Origin: Corythucha ciliata
Taxonomy: Eukaryota; Arthropoda; Insecta; Hemiptera; Tingidae
Length of the DNA stretch: 64,000 nt
Reading direction: 5' to 3'
NCBI GenBank assembly: GCA_038030265.1
Contig: CM075938.1
Coordinates: forward strand, 5,681,009 to 5,745,008
The notes below the pieces were generated by a model that saw only the letters and a list, made by a program, of their open reading frames with translations, was not told the DNA's origin and made no database searches. Position numbers and translations under genes: made by a program. Below are positions 45,601 through 57,431 of the stretch, piece after piece; the first letter of the stretch is position 1, and every line of letters starts with the position of its first letter.

Positions 45601-48600
45601 TTTAAAGGAAACCTCCCAGTCCTCCCAACCGTCTCCATCAGCGGTAGAAGATTGGAAAGTCCGATTTTCCCCTTAATAGTAAAGTGTTTTTTTTTTTTCT
45701 CGGCACCACCTACTGCGATGAATAGACTCAACCGTCCCTCTAATCAAGATCCTGGGAGGGTAAAAGAAAATTGTTCCTATCAGCTTTTTGGGGCTAGAAG
45801 TCTGCCGCCTTCGTGACTGATTGCTTTGCGAAGTCAATTACTACAACACTTTATTCCTCTTCCTTGAGTTATTTTCTTTTTCTTTAAAACAAAGTGGTCT
45901 GGGTTATTTTAGTCATTTTATTAGTTCAAAGGCGGCAAGTGGTGAAGGTGATAGCCTATTGTTTCATTGCGTGAATAAACTTTAGCAATTTGTTAGTCCA
46001 TATACGCCTCGTCCACAGGTCCCCCCGTAGGGTGAAAGGAAGAGCGGTGGGTAGAACACGCTTTGTGAATTCAAATGGTGCTGAGGGTTCGGGGGGGGGG
46101 TGAGAAATGTTTATGAGTGCTCCCCTGAAACCAACCCCAATGATAGCCCATAAAACACCCCCTTCCCCTAGTAACCAACCCTTCGATTCAGTGGGTGTTT
46201 ACGCATTGGCAATATTAGCACATCCATCGGGGAAAGGGGAAGGAATTGTTGCTCTATTTCTTTCCCCCACCCTTTATTTTACTTACGGATTGAGGGAAGG
46301 TAAAAAAAAAAAAAAAATAGCCGTTTCCCTTGAATGTTCATGTCCGTCCTAAGCCTTTTCTCTTCCAGGGCTTAAGGGGACGGGGCTATTTAAAAGAGAA
46401 AATATCACACCTATTTCTACCAGGCGAGATTTCACTGGAAGCAAGCAGCTGTATTGTGCTGAGTATAAATCGTCTTTGGGTCCGAAAGGGAGAAGAAAAA
46501 AGGCCTCCCTTCCCTTCACGGTCAGCCCACCGGTCGCAACCCTTATAAACATTCATCTCTCTCAACGTTTGTTTTATCCTCTTACATTGAACTCTGAATA
46601 TGGATAGGGAAGGGGTAGCCTAAAGCTGGTATGCGGCTTTTTAAAATTGAGCATTTTTAGTTTAATTAAAAATTTGGGTTATTTCATTAAATCCTTGTAA
46701 TAGGAACCTAGGGAGGCTTTTACTCAATAAAAAAAGTTTTTCCCCCTGCAGGTAAAATGACATAACCCCCTTCCACATTCACTCAGGACTCATTTTCCAC
46801 CATTCTCGGAAGAGTATTAGCTTTCCTTCGCCCCACTTAGTGCCCTATTAGGCGAGCACCCCCTTGACACGCTTAGAGCTAAATGTTTTATAGTTAGTGG
46901 ATGCTGAGGAGGGATATAATCGAATGATGAAAGAAAGTAGTCTTTTGGGTCCTAGCAAGAATAGCTTGATTAAATCATGGGTCAACCACCGCTTTTTTTC
47001 TGAGTAATATTCACTTTCGTAAATAACGATTTTTTAATCTTTTAACAGCGCAGTAAGAGCAGATTTTTGATTAATGACATAAATGAAGCGTTTTTAATCC
47101 ATTCGCCTTTACTTGAAGGATGATACATTTTTAGCTTCCCCGCTTGACAGGCTTTAGTGCCATTCTGCCTTGATTGTTTTGGGAAAATGAACAATGCAGT
47201 GAATGTAACAAGGTTTAGAGTTTCTCCCACGCTGAAATGTTGAATTATATTAAAAAACGACACTCATTCATTCTCTTTCTTTCTCTGTCTCTCATTCTAT
47301 CTTTCTTTCCCAAGCGAATTTTATATCTACTCAACGTCGCGATGCAAATGATTAAATAGTAAAAGCTCATTAGCCATTATCAGCTTTTGAGGCACTTTCG
47401 GTTAACCGAATCCTCCTCTCGCTAGTTCTCACCCCTGTTTTCCTCTTCCTACTATCTTCCTCGAATCCATTAAGGTATTTTAAATGCATTATGCATAGGG
47501 GCCTACAGCAGAAATTCGCTTCGCGAAGCTTTAAAGCTGCATCAGGGGGGGAATGAAATTGCTTAATCCCATCAGGCCAGTGCCTCCAGCTTTAGGGATA
47601 TTGTCACTGAAGAGACTCACTTTTTTCTCTAAAATTGGCAAAATACGTTTCTGAATATTAGAAAAAGTGTCCATTATCTGAGTTTCTGTGATAACGCAAA
47701 GTAAGGCAATAAGAAGTTTTTATTTTTGGTCTCAGGAGCCGCGGAGCAGTTGGCTTAGCCTCCACTTGAAACAAAAGGAGAAGATTAGTTTTGATAAGTA
47801 TGTTAAGGATGATTAACGAGCTAAGTTGGAATTGCTTCGTTTATTAGAGGAACGTTGGACCAGCATCGATTTCAAATCTCCTGAAGGGCGTTCAGTTAAT
47901 TTTCGCTGGCAGAGCTTCTGTAAAATCCGTCTCACTTGTTTCTTGCTAAGTATACCAGCTCCCCACTCCTATTCTTCTTTTTTTGATATTTTCTCCTTCT
48001 ACTATTATTCTGTGATTTTACAGCTTCTTCCGAATTATTTGAAACAGTAAAATGACACTTGTCTTCGTGGCGACGTGTCTCTTTCTTACTCCTTGGAAAG
48101 TTTTTTTCAAGCCTGCTGAATAAAGAAAGTTTAAGGGTCGAGAGTTGGGTTTCCACGTTGACCCAAACTTGCAGGGTATTAGCCTCACTTATTGTTTAGG
48201 TAAGTTACAACTTCAAAGGACTGTCAAGGGTCGTTATAGACCACGAGAGAAGATTCCAAAACTGCATGAATTTGAGGTACGGAACCCGGAACACTTATAT
48301 ACCCCATGATCCCAGCATCCGAGCAGGCTTTAATGGAGCGCGCTGAAGCCGAGAAAATCGACCAAATATATGTATGACAAATCAAAACACTCATTTTTCG
48401 GACATTTTTAGAAGCGCTGGCAGCCACTCAGTGCCGCCATTGCGGAAACCAATTGCATTGGTCAATTAAGCGTTGGCGAAAGAATTTCATAAACTGCGTT
48501 TCCTGCTCCAAAATCTCCCCCTCGACTGGGGAATTTCGTACTGCCAAAATTTAAAACGAAGACCGCGTATATGCATGTCTTTCTCGACCCAGGGGACCTG

Positions 48601-48734
48601 AAAATGTCTCATAATCTGTTAGACGAGCCTCCGAATGGGTTCTCACTGTGTATCCGCTGTTTTCGACCGCTGTGGGAGGCTGTCCAGCTAGGCAATCGGC
48701 CCGACTGAAAATCTTGGTGGAGGTTTCTTGAAGC
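42641..48734. other. long anonymous stretch
   Basis: No gene can be supported over about 6 kb. G13 at 44423-44435, T12 at about 45374-45385 and G9 near 46091. On the minus strand near 45270-45375 a short frame is rich in E, K, R, H and A (coiled-coil-like, about 35 residues), but it lacks boundaries and a recognised family. Confidence 0.5.
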
Positions 48735-49050
48735 CAGTTCGATAAAATTGAGAAAAAGCCGTTAAAATGTATAAAACAGCTCATTCGCAAATAAAATGAG
48801 AAAAGTGCTAGTTCGTGGGTAAAATTAAGAATGAGCACACACTGGTAAATTGAGACAAAGCACTAATTGCATGGTCAAAAGTAAATAAAAAGCATCGATT
48901 TGCAGCTAAAGCTAAGAAAATCGCTGATTAGCGGCTGTAGTAGAGAAAAACTATATAATTTCAGCTAAAATTAAGAAACTGTGCTAATTCGCAGATAAAA
49001 TTGAGAAAATACCAACTCGCGGTTTCTGAAGGCAACTTTGTAGAAGTGTT
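48735..49050. repeat. 30-bp tandem array
   Basis: About nine units in the GCTAATTCGCAG-ATAAAATTGAGAAAA orientation. The last part (GCGGTTTCTGAAGGCAAC) resembles the variant block seen twice in the 29-kb array, so the two arrays share higher-order structure. Confidence 0.7.
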
Positions 49051-51307
49051 GGTCGCCGCTGCGTGTAACAGCCCTGCACGAGATATTTTTGCAGTCGAGT
49101 TTCGAGTTTAAATCTTGAAATCAATTTGGTTAAATACAATTTGAAGCTAGCGGAGAAAAATATTAAATAAAGTTAATTCAAATCTTCAGGAAGACCAGCA
49201 TCCTCTGGTCTCACAAATCGTCCACAATTTTCCAGAAGAATAATACTTGTAAAAGCTCAATTCTTTGATGACCTTTTCCTTTCATCCCTAGCCCCCTCCT
49301 CTCGCTGTCGGCTTCTACGTCCTTCACGTTTCATATACGCATCATTGACCCTAAAAAGGGGGTCCAGTGCCATGCTCTTATTCTTTTTTTCCTCTTTATT
49401 TTCTCTCTGAATATTTCCATTTTCAAGTGAACCCTCTTTTCTGACCACCTCTTTTATTTTTTGTTGCGCACAAGCTCTGGGTTTGAATGAAATTTCCTGC
49501 TCTTTTTTCTGTCTCTAAATATATTTTCCATTATTTTATTCTTGAAACATGAAACCACGTCTTTATCTTAGTCTTCTTTAGATTTGCCTTCGTGCACCAT
49601 CACGTAAAATTCAGAATAATGAATTCAAACCGGACTAACTAGTCTGTAAAACAAGTGGTCGAAAAATAAAAAATCTTGATTTTAAACCCACTCACCCACC
49701 AATTTTATTCTCTGATTTCAATCTAACGCTGTATTTTAAGTCTGTTTGTCGATAGGTGATGCCTTTTTAATTAAAAAGTATCGAATGGTGGACAGGATGA
49801 AAATGGGAAATCAGAAAATATCCTTTTGATTTCCCGTCATCCCCTCTTCAATGCGTTAATGACGTTTGTGACAAAACTGTGTGGGTTGCTTAGATGGTTG
49901 GTTGGTGTCGGTGGTGAGGGGGGGGGCGGAGCCAAAGGTTACACGTCTGGGTGATTGTATGGGGAATTGGAACCCTGTAATTACGGGTTATTAATTGGTT
50001 AACCGAAGGGTTTGAAAATGGGAAGGGGTGGCGAAACGGAAGTCAGCGTTGTCCAAACCAATATTAATGTCTTAATTGGAGTAGGGGGAGAGGATTTTCA
50101 GGAAATGGAAGAATTAAGACACTTTGTTCCCTACTATTACAAGTTTAGTATCGTTTAATATGTCGGGAGGCCTAAATTTTCAAGTAGTAGTTTCATTATT
50201 ATTTCCACGTTCCTTTTATATTTCCTTTCTTCTATTACATTAATTATTAAAGCGACTGAAAAGTGGTTTCTTCAATATTAATCCGCTTTTGAAGCTATAA
50301 GCGAAGCAATGAACTTCGAAAATTTTACTTGGGGGGAAATGATTGTTATAAAATGATTTTACCTCTCACCTTTAAAACGTCACCACTTTCCTTCATTATT
50401 CTAGTCGCCTATGTATGCGTAAGTTTACCTTCTTGCTTTTAAGCGGAAAACCCAACTTTTTAATGATCATAGACAGGTTTTTTATTAGATTTTTGGATGA
50501 GGAGGGAATATTTCTTTTTAAATAAGGCCCTCGAGCGTGAAGGGGAAGACTTGATTATCTCCGCCAGCATTCGTACCAAACGAGTTGTGAAAACTATAGT
50601 GCTTATTGTCGAACTTTCAAGTGGGAAAGAAGCTTAAAAAGAGACAGAAAGCTCATAATTTTCTAAACCCCACCCTTCCTCCGTCTAACGTTATCCATAC
50701 CAAACTGTAGAGATTACGTGAGGTTAGTAGATTTTCATGAATATCGTTGATGGGGGGGAGGGGGCGAACGGCAAAATAAGCCTAGGATGATGGATGTGTG
50801 ATAACTTCACCGGTGGGTTGTTTCATACGAACCCCTTCGCCGTCTCTTTCAGTTATCTCTTCTGGCATAATCACTTCCTTCGCCTTTCATTTGCATTTAC
50901 TTTCATCACACTCGTATTTCTCTGATTTCAGTCTTTGCACGAGCCTGAGGGCACGTTCTTTTGCTCGATCTCATAGAAGTTCAATATCCGATTGCTACAC
51001 GATATTTGACTTGAGTGAAAAAAGAGAGAAGTGATTCAGAAGAAAATGTTTCGGAATAGTATTGAAGCATACTGCTAGGATAGGAGGGTGGCTGCGTTTG
51101 TGGGAGGTAAATGATGTGAGTGGATGGTCTTTACTGTTCGTTGTGTTCGTTTCTTGCAGTTGTTTTATTCTTATATATTGCTTCTTGCCGGGAACATCAC
51201 GTTTTTTTCTTCTACACTGTTTCTATCTCAGATACTATACGATTGAGGTTGAACTGTTAAACGCACATAGCGTAGCATTATCACAGCGCGTGCATTGAAT
51301 TAGTGCA
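49051..51307. other. anonymous intergenic sequence
   Basis: No gene supported. G-rich runs near 49918-49927 and 50753-50763. Confidence 0.5.
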
Positions 51308-51313
51308 TTTATT
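51308..51313 (-). terminator. polyadenylation signal of the endophilin-like gene
   Basis: AATAAA on the minus strand, six bases after the TGA stop. A very short 3' UTR is implied, as for the LITAF-like gene. Confidence 0.55.
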
Positions 51314-51319
51314 GAAGTA

Positions 51320-52456
51320 TCACTGCGTAGAAGGTTTGCCCTTTTCTGAAGTGTCGTTCTCATCCAAAATAATTCCTAGCATGTCCTTTTCGTTCATGCC
51401 AAGAACGCATTCGACGAGCCTCTTGTCCATCTCTGAATGACCGTCCGATTTCTCCTGTCCAATGGACTGCTCTTTTCCATTTTTCGATCCACATTTTTTA
51501 TTTGACGCCACCATTCGAAAACAATCTCTCGGCACGTATTTCCTCCCATTGCCTCTCATACAGACAAGGTATTTGTCATTCTCCGGACACTTTTCCACGA
51601 TGAAAACGTCTCCAGCTTCGAAACTCATCTCGTCGACATCAGAAGCGACGTGATCCACCGTAGCGATCACTTTGAATCGTTTGCGAGCAAAATCGTGTTG
51701 TAGGTTTCTGAGTATGAGTGCGGATTTTTCGTGATACTGTCTCTGGGCTTTGATGAATTCCAAAAAGTGGCAAATGTGGGCCGGCTCGGACGCTAGTATT
51801 TCTTCGAGGACTAATTTAGTAGTCTCACATTGAACTTGGTATTCGCCTTCTGCTAGTATTTTCTTTCCAGAAATGTTTTTCGAGCCGTGTTGTATCAGGT
51901 GGTTTTTTACGGAATCCAACTCCATTTTTTTCCGATAAAGACTAGTTTTCTCCTTATTAATTTTTTTAATATCATCGTTTAAGAACTTTTTTAAAGGCAC
52001 TAAAAGCGAGAGGTTTGACTTCGTTATGAACTCTCGTTCCGCGGTTCCTATAGCTTGTTCAGCCGTTCCAATCTTATACAAAACCTCACCGTAGAGAGTA
52101 GCCTCGAAAGCGTCGTCTTCCGAAGCAGAAATCATGCTGACCGCCAGCCTCTCTAGATTACTCAAACGAGCGTTCTTTTTCATTTTCAAATTTTTTGAAT
52201 CGCCTCCAACGATCTGTTCAATTTTTGCTCGAGGACTTAAAACGTTTTCAACGTCTTTTACCAGTTTCTTAGTGAAAACACCCAGAGCTTCGCCTCTATC
52301 GATGAGACACTGAAGCTCCGGTTCACATTCGATGCGATCGGTCGTTTGAAGGAATTCCCCAGTCGCCTGCTTGGCTCGATAGAGCATTTGACCCGCGCCG
52401 TTGATAATCTTTTTGAATTGAACATCGCCGGGAAAGGTTGAGTTTTGACAAAACAT
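51320..52456 (-). CDS. endophilin-B-like BAR plus SH3 protein, 378 aa, single exon
   Basis: Intact ATG-to-TGA frame. Residues 12-40 match the N-terminal amphipathic region of endophilin B (F-K-K-I-I-N-G-A-G). Residues about 41-252 form a helical BAR domain with the family segment I-G-T-A-E-R-E-F-I, then L-V-P-L-K-K-F-L and M-E-L-D-S-V-K. An SH3 domain spans about 261-317 (D-E-M-S-F-E-A-G-D-V-F-I-V and Y-V-P-R-D). The ligand-binding A-L-Y-D-Y is replaced by T-V-D-H-V, so proline-peptide binding may be altered. A 60-residue charged tail with a short helix follows SH3, where endophilins normally end. BAR proteins bend membranes in endocytosis, autophagy or mitochondrial dynamics. Endophilin genes normally have introns, so this is probably an expressed retrogene or a lineage-specific paralogue. 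Confidence 0.85.
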   Translation of the reverse strand: MFCQNSTFPGDVQFKKIINGAGQMLYRAKQATGEFLQTTDRIECEPELQCLIDRGEALGVFTKKLVKDVENVLSPRAKIEQIVGGDSKNLKMKKNARLSNLERLAVSMISASEDDAFEATLYGEVLYKIGTAEQAIGTAEREFITKSNLSLLVPLKKFLNDDIKKINKEKTSLYRKKMELDSVKNHLIQHGSKNISGKKILAEGEYQVQCETTKLVLEEILASEPAHICHFLEFIKAQRQYHEKSALILRNLQHDFARKRFKVIATVDHVASDVDEMSFEAGDVFIVEKCPENDKYLVCMRGNGRKYVPRDCFRMVASNKKCGSKNGKEQSIGQEKSDGHSEMDKRLVECVLGMNEKDMLGIILDENDTSEKGKPSTQ

Positions 52457-53214
52457 GACCGCGCCTGTGGGAAAATCGTTGGCTTGAAAGCTTGTGTTAA
52501 ATGGCTAGGCGAATTACCTCATCGGTTAATTGTATGGTTCAAGTTGATGCTTCACATAGTTCGTAATTTTGTAATTTTCAACTCGACTTGAAACTATGAG
52601 AGGACAACAGTACGGTCATACTTTTTACTTAATTCCAAAATTAAACTTTACAAACTTACAAGAGATGTTAAACTCTAAGATGTAGTTAGTCTTGTTTCGT
52701 TGAAGAAAGCTACTTCTAATTCCCTCCACTACCTAATATTGTCTTCTTCTAGTCCGTTAAACTACCCCGCTCTACCCAGAGATTGGGCCCTTTTCCAACT
52801 ATTCCATTGGGCTCTTGAGGTCAAAATGCCCGTTTCCTAACGGTCTGTGGTTTCAAAAATTGCAGCAATTCTTTTCTTTAGTATGAGCATTAATTTTAAA
52901 GGATTCAGATTCAAATTGGATTATTCCTACTCCTTCATACATGAATCTTTCATTCCTATGCTCAATTGCTCACATGAAGTTGTTCGGATCAACAACCCCT
53001 CCCCCCTTCAAATTAATAATTCTCAAGCTCGTCTGCTGAGCGTCCATTCTCGCAGCCGTGAGTATACTTAAGACCTTTTTGAGAAGCACAATGCTTTGGG
53101 CATTGGGCTGCCCCCCCCCCCCAAGCAAAAGGCGAACACCCCCCCCCCCCATCCAACTCACAACGACCACATTGAACGGAAAATCAATGTCGCAAATAAT
53201 CAATCAATTATCAC
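52457..53214. other. upstream of the endophilin-like gene, plus C-rich runs
   Basis: No gene supported. C12 at about 53111-53122 and C10 at about 53140-53149, separated by an A-rich spacer. Confidence 0.45.
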
Positions 53215-53890
53215 AGATCCATGTTTGGGATTAAAAAAGCTAAACCCGCAAAATTGTTTTTTTGAACGATTCAATCCATCGATGTTAGCTGTTTGAATTA
53301 GCCATGCACCACAAAATTGCTTTTTTGAATTAATCAAAAGAACGCAATTTTGTTGTTGCTGCAGCGAAACCTGTGTGATTTACGTTTTTGGGTGACCCAG
53401 CCCCTGGGCAATTTGATTTTTTGGGTCGCGAATTGTTTTTATTCAATTAGCCTACTCCCACACTCCCAGAAATTTCCTTGGGACAGCACCTAAACATTTG
53501 GTTATAAATCAGACAACCGGGCAAAATTGTATTTTTTTAAGGAGCTCACTCGGTGAAATTTCTGTTTTAAAAAAGTCCAACCTTCCAAAATGGGGTTTCG
53601 AGTGACCCAAACCCAATAAATTGTTTTTTTGAGTGGACTTATCCCGTAAAATGTGTTTCAAACAGGCCAACCCTACGAAAATATGTTTTTAAATGGCGGC
53701 AGACCCGTTAAACTACGTCTTAAAATGAGACAATAACCAAGGAATTACTTTTTGAATTGGTCAACAGCCCGAAATAATATATTTATGTATGTAGTTGCGA
53801 AACCAACGAAATCACATTATCGGGGTGAACTTGTCCATTAAAACTAGGTTTTATGCAACCGAATTCCATGAAAAGTGTCTGAAAAAACTA
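53215..53890. repeat. degenerate 30-33-bp tandem array, variant type
   Basis: Units resemble CCCGCAAAATTGTTTTTTTG followed by about 12 variable bases, for example near 53248, 53311, 53520 and 53620. About 15-18 units, strongly diverged. Same period class as the other arrays but a different consensus. Confidence 0.6.
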
Positions 53891-53917
53891 TGATTCTCTT
53901 ATAGCATTTTCCATTTG

Positions 53918-54027
53918 CATAAAATTCCGCTCTCAAGCCGAGCATTTCCACCCGTTATCTCTGAATTATACCAAATGGTAATGGAGAAGACGGGTGGAAA
54001 TGCTCGGCTGCAGTGTGGAATTTCATG
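53918..54027. repeat. imperfect palindrome with a 17-bp perfect core
   Basis: CCGAGCATTTCCACCCG (53938-53954) and its exact complement (53991-54007) around a 36-nt loop. Similarity extends outward about 20 bp on each side (AAATTCC near both ends). It lies about 150 bp upstream of the serine-protease-homologue pseudogene. Confidence 0.75.
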
Positions 54028-54185
54028 GAATTGGAAAACACCATTAGTTTCTTCTATTATGAGGCGTGATTTTCTATTTATTTTTGTAAGCAACGAAGAA
54101 GCAGTGGCACCATGTGATGTTGACCTCTTTTCAGTGCCGCAACGCATGATTCCTGGTTGTCTGACACGTTTTTAAAGTTGGTGAA

Positions 54186-55347
54186 CACAAAAAATAAAAA
54201 TAAATGATGTTGACGTCTTATTCTGGACTATCTTTTTAATTCTGGTGATTTTATGTCGGACGCTCACAGCCAAAGATTTGGTATTTGAAGACGCGAAAAC
54301 AAGAACATTTAGACGGAACTACACCGGGATAGGAATCGCCTCAGCAGAAGACTATCGGCATACAGCTACTATCGAATGGAAACCGGCGTTTTGGAGCCAT
54401 TTGGCAGGAGTGGTGAACTGCTTGAGAACCATCATCACGTCAATGAGTGTTCTCACTGAGTGCTCGTGCGTTACAACTCCACTGATTCAAGCTGTGAAAT
54501 CCCCGGATCCCTCTATGACGGATCATTTCGTCGTGGCTGAAGCGTCGGAATTACTAGCGTTGGTTGGAACTGTCGCCTGTTCAATGAATTCGACGTATCA
54601 CACAGGGCAGGATTGGGGTGTAACTCATGTCACTCACTCACCCTCAGTGCTACGGTAATAATTATTCATTTGCTTTTGACTATGCGTTTTTAATTGTGAA
54701 GGCGCCATTCGAATTTGGTCCTCAGTTGGAAGCAATCCCTACTTTTTACCCGAATGAAACCATGTAAGAACATTTTTTGAAGCTTGTACAAGATGAGAAA
54801 GAGCCTTGTCGTTGTCGCATGGTCACTTGCGGAGACTATTACTACAACATGACAACCAAGGTTGATAAATTCAATCGATCAGACCCCTTCCGCATGATTA
54901 GCTCTCGTCGAAGACTCATCAGAATAATCGTCACTAGTCAGTCCGAGTGTCAAGCTGTGATGAAAGTACAAGGAATGGCAGAACTGGCCAGCAAGCTCAA
55001 GTTCAAAGACGACGACGGAATCACTCGACTATTCTGTTCAAAATGAGGACACTTGCCTGAGCGACACAGGGGCCGGTCTGGTGTGCTGTGGTCGTCTCAT
55101 TGGCTTCTACTCCAGGATATTTCACTGCGAGGATGTCAACGAGGCTCCTCTTATATTCATGACTACAGAAGGAGCCCGCAATTATTACAGAAGAATGATT
55201 CCATTTGCTGTTCGACGAATCGATAAAATTGATACGTTTTCCTTTATTGGTGAAACGATTAGTTCGGCTTGTCGCTTCTATTGCAAAATCTTTTATGTTA
55301 TGCTTTTCTTTTTATCAAACTTATTATCCACTCCGTTCCAGAATTAA
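54186..55347 (+). pseudogene. secreted serine-protease homologue, broken, no active-site Ser or His
   Basis: A trypsin-fold (S1) sequence split over frames. First piece about 54186-54650: a hydrophobic signal-peptide-like segment (F-W-T-I-F-L-I-L-V-I-L), then W-S-H-L-A-G-V-V and I-I-T-S-M-S-V-L where trypsins have T-A-A-H-C, so the catalytic His is gone. A one-base shift at about 54650 leads to F-D-Y-A-F-L-I-V, which keeps the catalytic Asp; TAA at 54765-54767 interrupts; the frame resumes through C-R-C-R-M-V-T-C-G. A second shift near 55038 reaches C-L-S-D-T-G-A-G-L-V-C, where the catalytic Ser is Thr, and L-I-G-F-Y-S-R. The C-terminus has an extra hydrophobic stretch. No ATG is in frame with the signal segment. 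The ancestor was already a non-catalytic homologue. No introns. Confidence 0.72.
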
Positions 55348-55860
55348 TTAAATATATTTGAAACAGATCACCATGATTTCATATGGGCATTTTACCTGAA
55401 ATGTAAGTCGTCTTGGGGTATAATTGTATTTTCGAAATGGCAATGTGATAAATTTCTCCAATAACACCTTGTTTTGTCGGTTTCCCTCTGGTTATTTTTC
55501 CTTTCAAACTCGATGATCTCGTTCTAAAGAGTGAAAGTGAAATTTGTGGTTGATAGTGACGGGAGGGGGGAGGGTTAAGAAGGAATAGGAGGATGCCGGA
55601 GGAGAACCGGGTATTGATCTCACTTCATGGAACAGGTGGTTCTCCTCTCTGACCTATATACTGGTCTTTTCCGTGCGCCCTCTTTTTTGGGAATTTCCCG
55701 TTTGGCAAGTGAGTGGGGGAGGGAATGGAATGAATTCCAGTAACCTTGAGGTTTATGGACCCTCCTTTCATCCCTTGAAGATGATTTTGATCCTAGGAAT
55801 TTTACGCTGAAAACTGATGAAAAATATTGCTGAACGAATGTATTTTTTGTGTGTTCTCAG
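55348..55860. other. anonymous intergenic sequence
   Basis: No gene recognised; a GT-rich segment with TTTTTTGTGTGTTCTCAG precedes the next candidate exon. Confidence 0.4.
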
Positions 55861-55897
55861 GTGTTGCGGTGGATTAAAAGGAGCGTGGTCTCTCAAG
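55861..55897 (+). CDS. candidate 37-nt internal exon
   Basis: Preceded by a T/G-rich tract ending TTCTCAG and followed by AAG/GTGATT. GC-richer than its surroundings. Two frames are open (C-C-G-G-L-K-G-A-W-S-L-K or V-L-R-W-I-K-R-S-V-V-S-Q). Both would continue in phase into the exon at 57318, so they cannot be told apart. Low confidence. Confidence 0.22.
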
Positions 55898-57317
55898 GTG
55901 ATTTTTTTTACTAATTTAATTACTTTCAGAGCGAATATTTTGGTAATCGCACCTTTTTTTTAAAATATCAACCTTGTCCCTCGTGTAGCGCCTCGGAATT
56001 CTCGTTTACTTTGTATCCAGCTTTTGAAAACATTGCCCCCCTCCCCTCCAAAGGCCTACCCAACTATTCCTTTTACGTTCTTTGGAAGTTCAGAATGATT
56101 CAAGGCTATTTTCAATAGGTAACTCTGGAAAACTGAACGAACAGGATGTCATCTTTATATTCCAGTTAAAATGAATTTGCTATAATGATGTACAAATTAC
56201 TATACATTTATGTTGGGTTATTGGGAGGCTGAATTTTGACGAGTAGTGTGTTACCTTTTCCCTAATATTATCATTATTTTTAGACTTTCTCTTTCTTCCT
56301 CTACCGATTATTAGCCATTTTACTTACTTTACTGTTTTCGGATGATCAAAAATGAATTTACAGAACAGAAAGAACCAGTTTTTTGTGTAAAACCTGCGTG
56401 GCTTGAGAGAATCTGTCTGTCTGTATATCTGTCCAGTTCAATCGGCCGTAAAAAAAAATAAAAATAAAAATGCCGACATGTCGCAGTGTCTCTTCAAACA
56501 AAAGGGTCTGTCTCTTTCCACATTGGATCCACCCCCCCCCCCCCCAATAAAAAGCGAATGAAGAACAAAACAGCCCAAATACCTGCGAAAAATATAACCA
56601 CGGAGTTAAAAGCTGGGGGAAAACCTGTGGATGAATAATGTATCTCGCAGGGCAAGATGGGAGTAGATAAAGAGTTTTCCCCACAGCGTCGAGTTTTGCT
56701 GTAAAACTTCGCCCCACAGCGATGTTTTAGGAAAATGGCTTGCTATAGAATGGCAGGGAGGGGTAAGTGTTGAAATGAGAGAGAAGAATGAGAGGGGAGG
56801 GTTAAAAGAGTTTAGAAATGTGGAGTTGTACCACGTTTTATCATTTGTAGATGGCAAAAGAGACCTCCATATAGTCGTGTCTGAATGGGGTGTGTGTGTG
56901 TTGTGGAAGGGGGGGGGGTAGTAGTCCCTTTTTCACATAATAGCTTAGGGAAAACTTGAATGCCCACTCACCTATCTTCGCCACCGTACATACCACCCCC
57001 TTCTTCCGACGGCACTAACCCAACTGACAGTTTCCAGAAGACTGAAAACGGGCCGATTAGGTTAGGTAATTTGTTTTCGCCAGACCACCCCTTCAGGAAA
57101 ACAAAAAGGGGAAAACTTGACCGCATTTACTGAATTTTAGGTAGCTCATGTGAGAGGGGTGGGGGAAGGGTGATTGAGAGAGTTTCAAATTGTTTCTGTT
57201 CGATCAAGGCCTTTTGGGAATCTATTAGAAAGGTTTTCATATATTCAATCTGGCTCGTAATGCAATTTAATAATTTTCAGCTGTAAGGGTTGAGGTATTC
57301 TTTAACTTAATTTTCAG

Positions 57318-57431
57318 GTGTTGAATATCCGGAATTGGAAGGATGTGACCCGACGAATTCAGGGTGAAGATGACAAAGCCAAAAGAGGTCCTGAGATGGT
57401 TTTCCGTAGGACATCAGAGAAGAGGACGTGA
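57318..57431 (+). CDS. candidate terminal exon of an unknown gene
   Basis: A good acceptor (CTTTAACTTAATTTTCAG) opens a GC-richer segment. One frame runs 37 codons to TGA at 57429-57431 and is basic (W-K-D-V-T-R-R-I-Q-G-E-D-D-K); another ends after 15 codons. The elevated GC continues to about 57780, where AATAAA occurs at 57783-57788, so 57432-57800 could be the 3' UTR. Family unknown. Confidence 0.25.
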   Translation: MLNIRNWKDVTRRIQGEDDKAKRGPEMVFRRTSEKRT

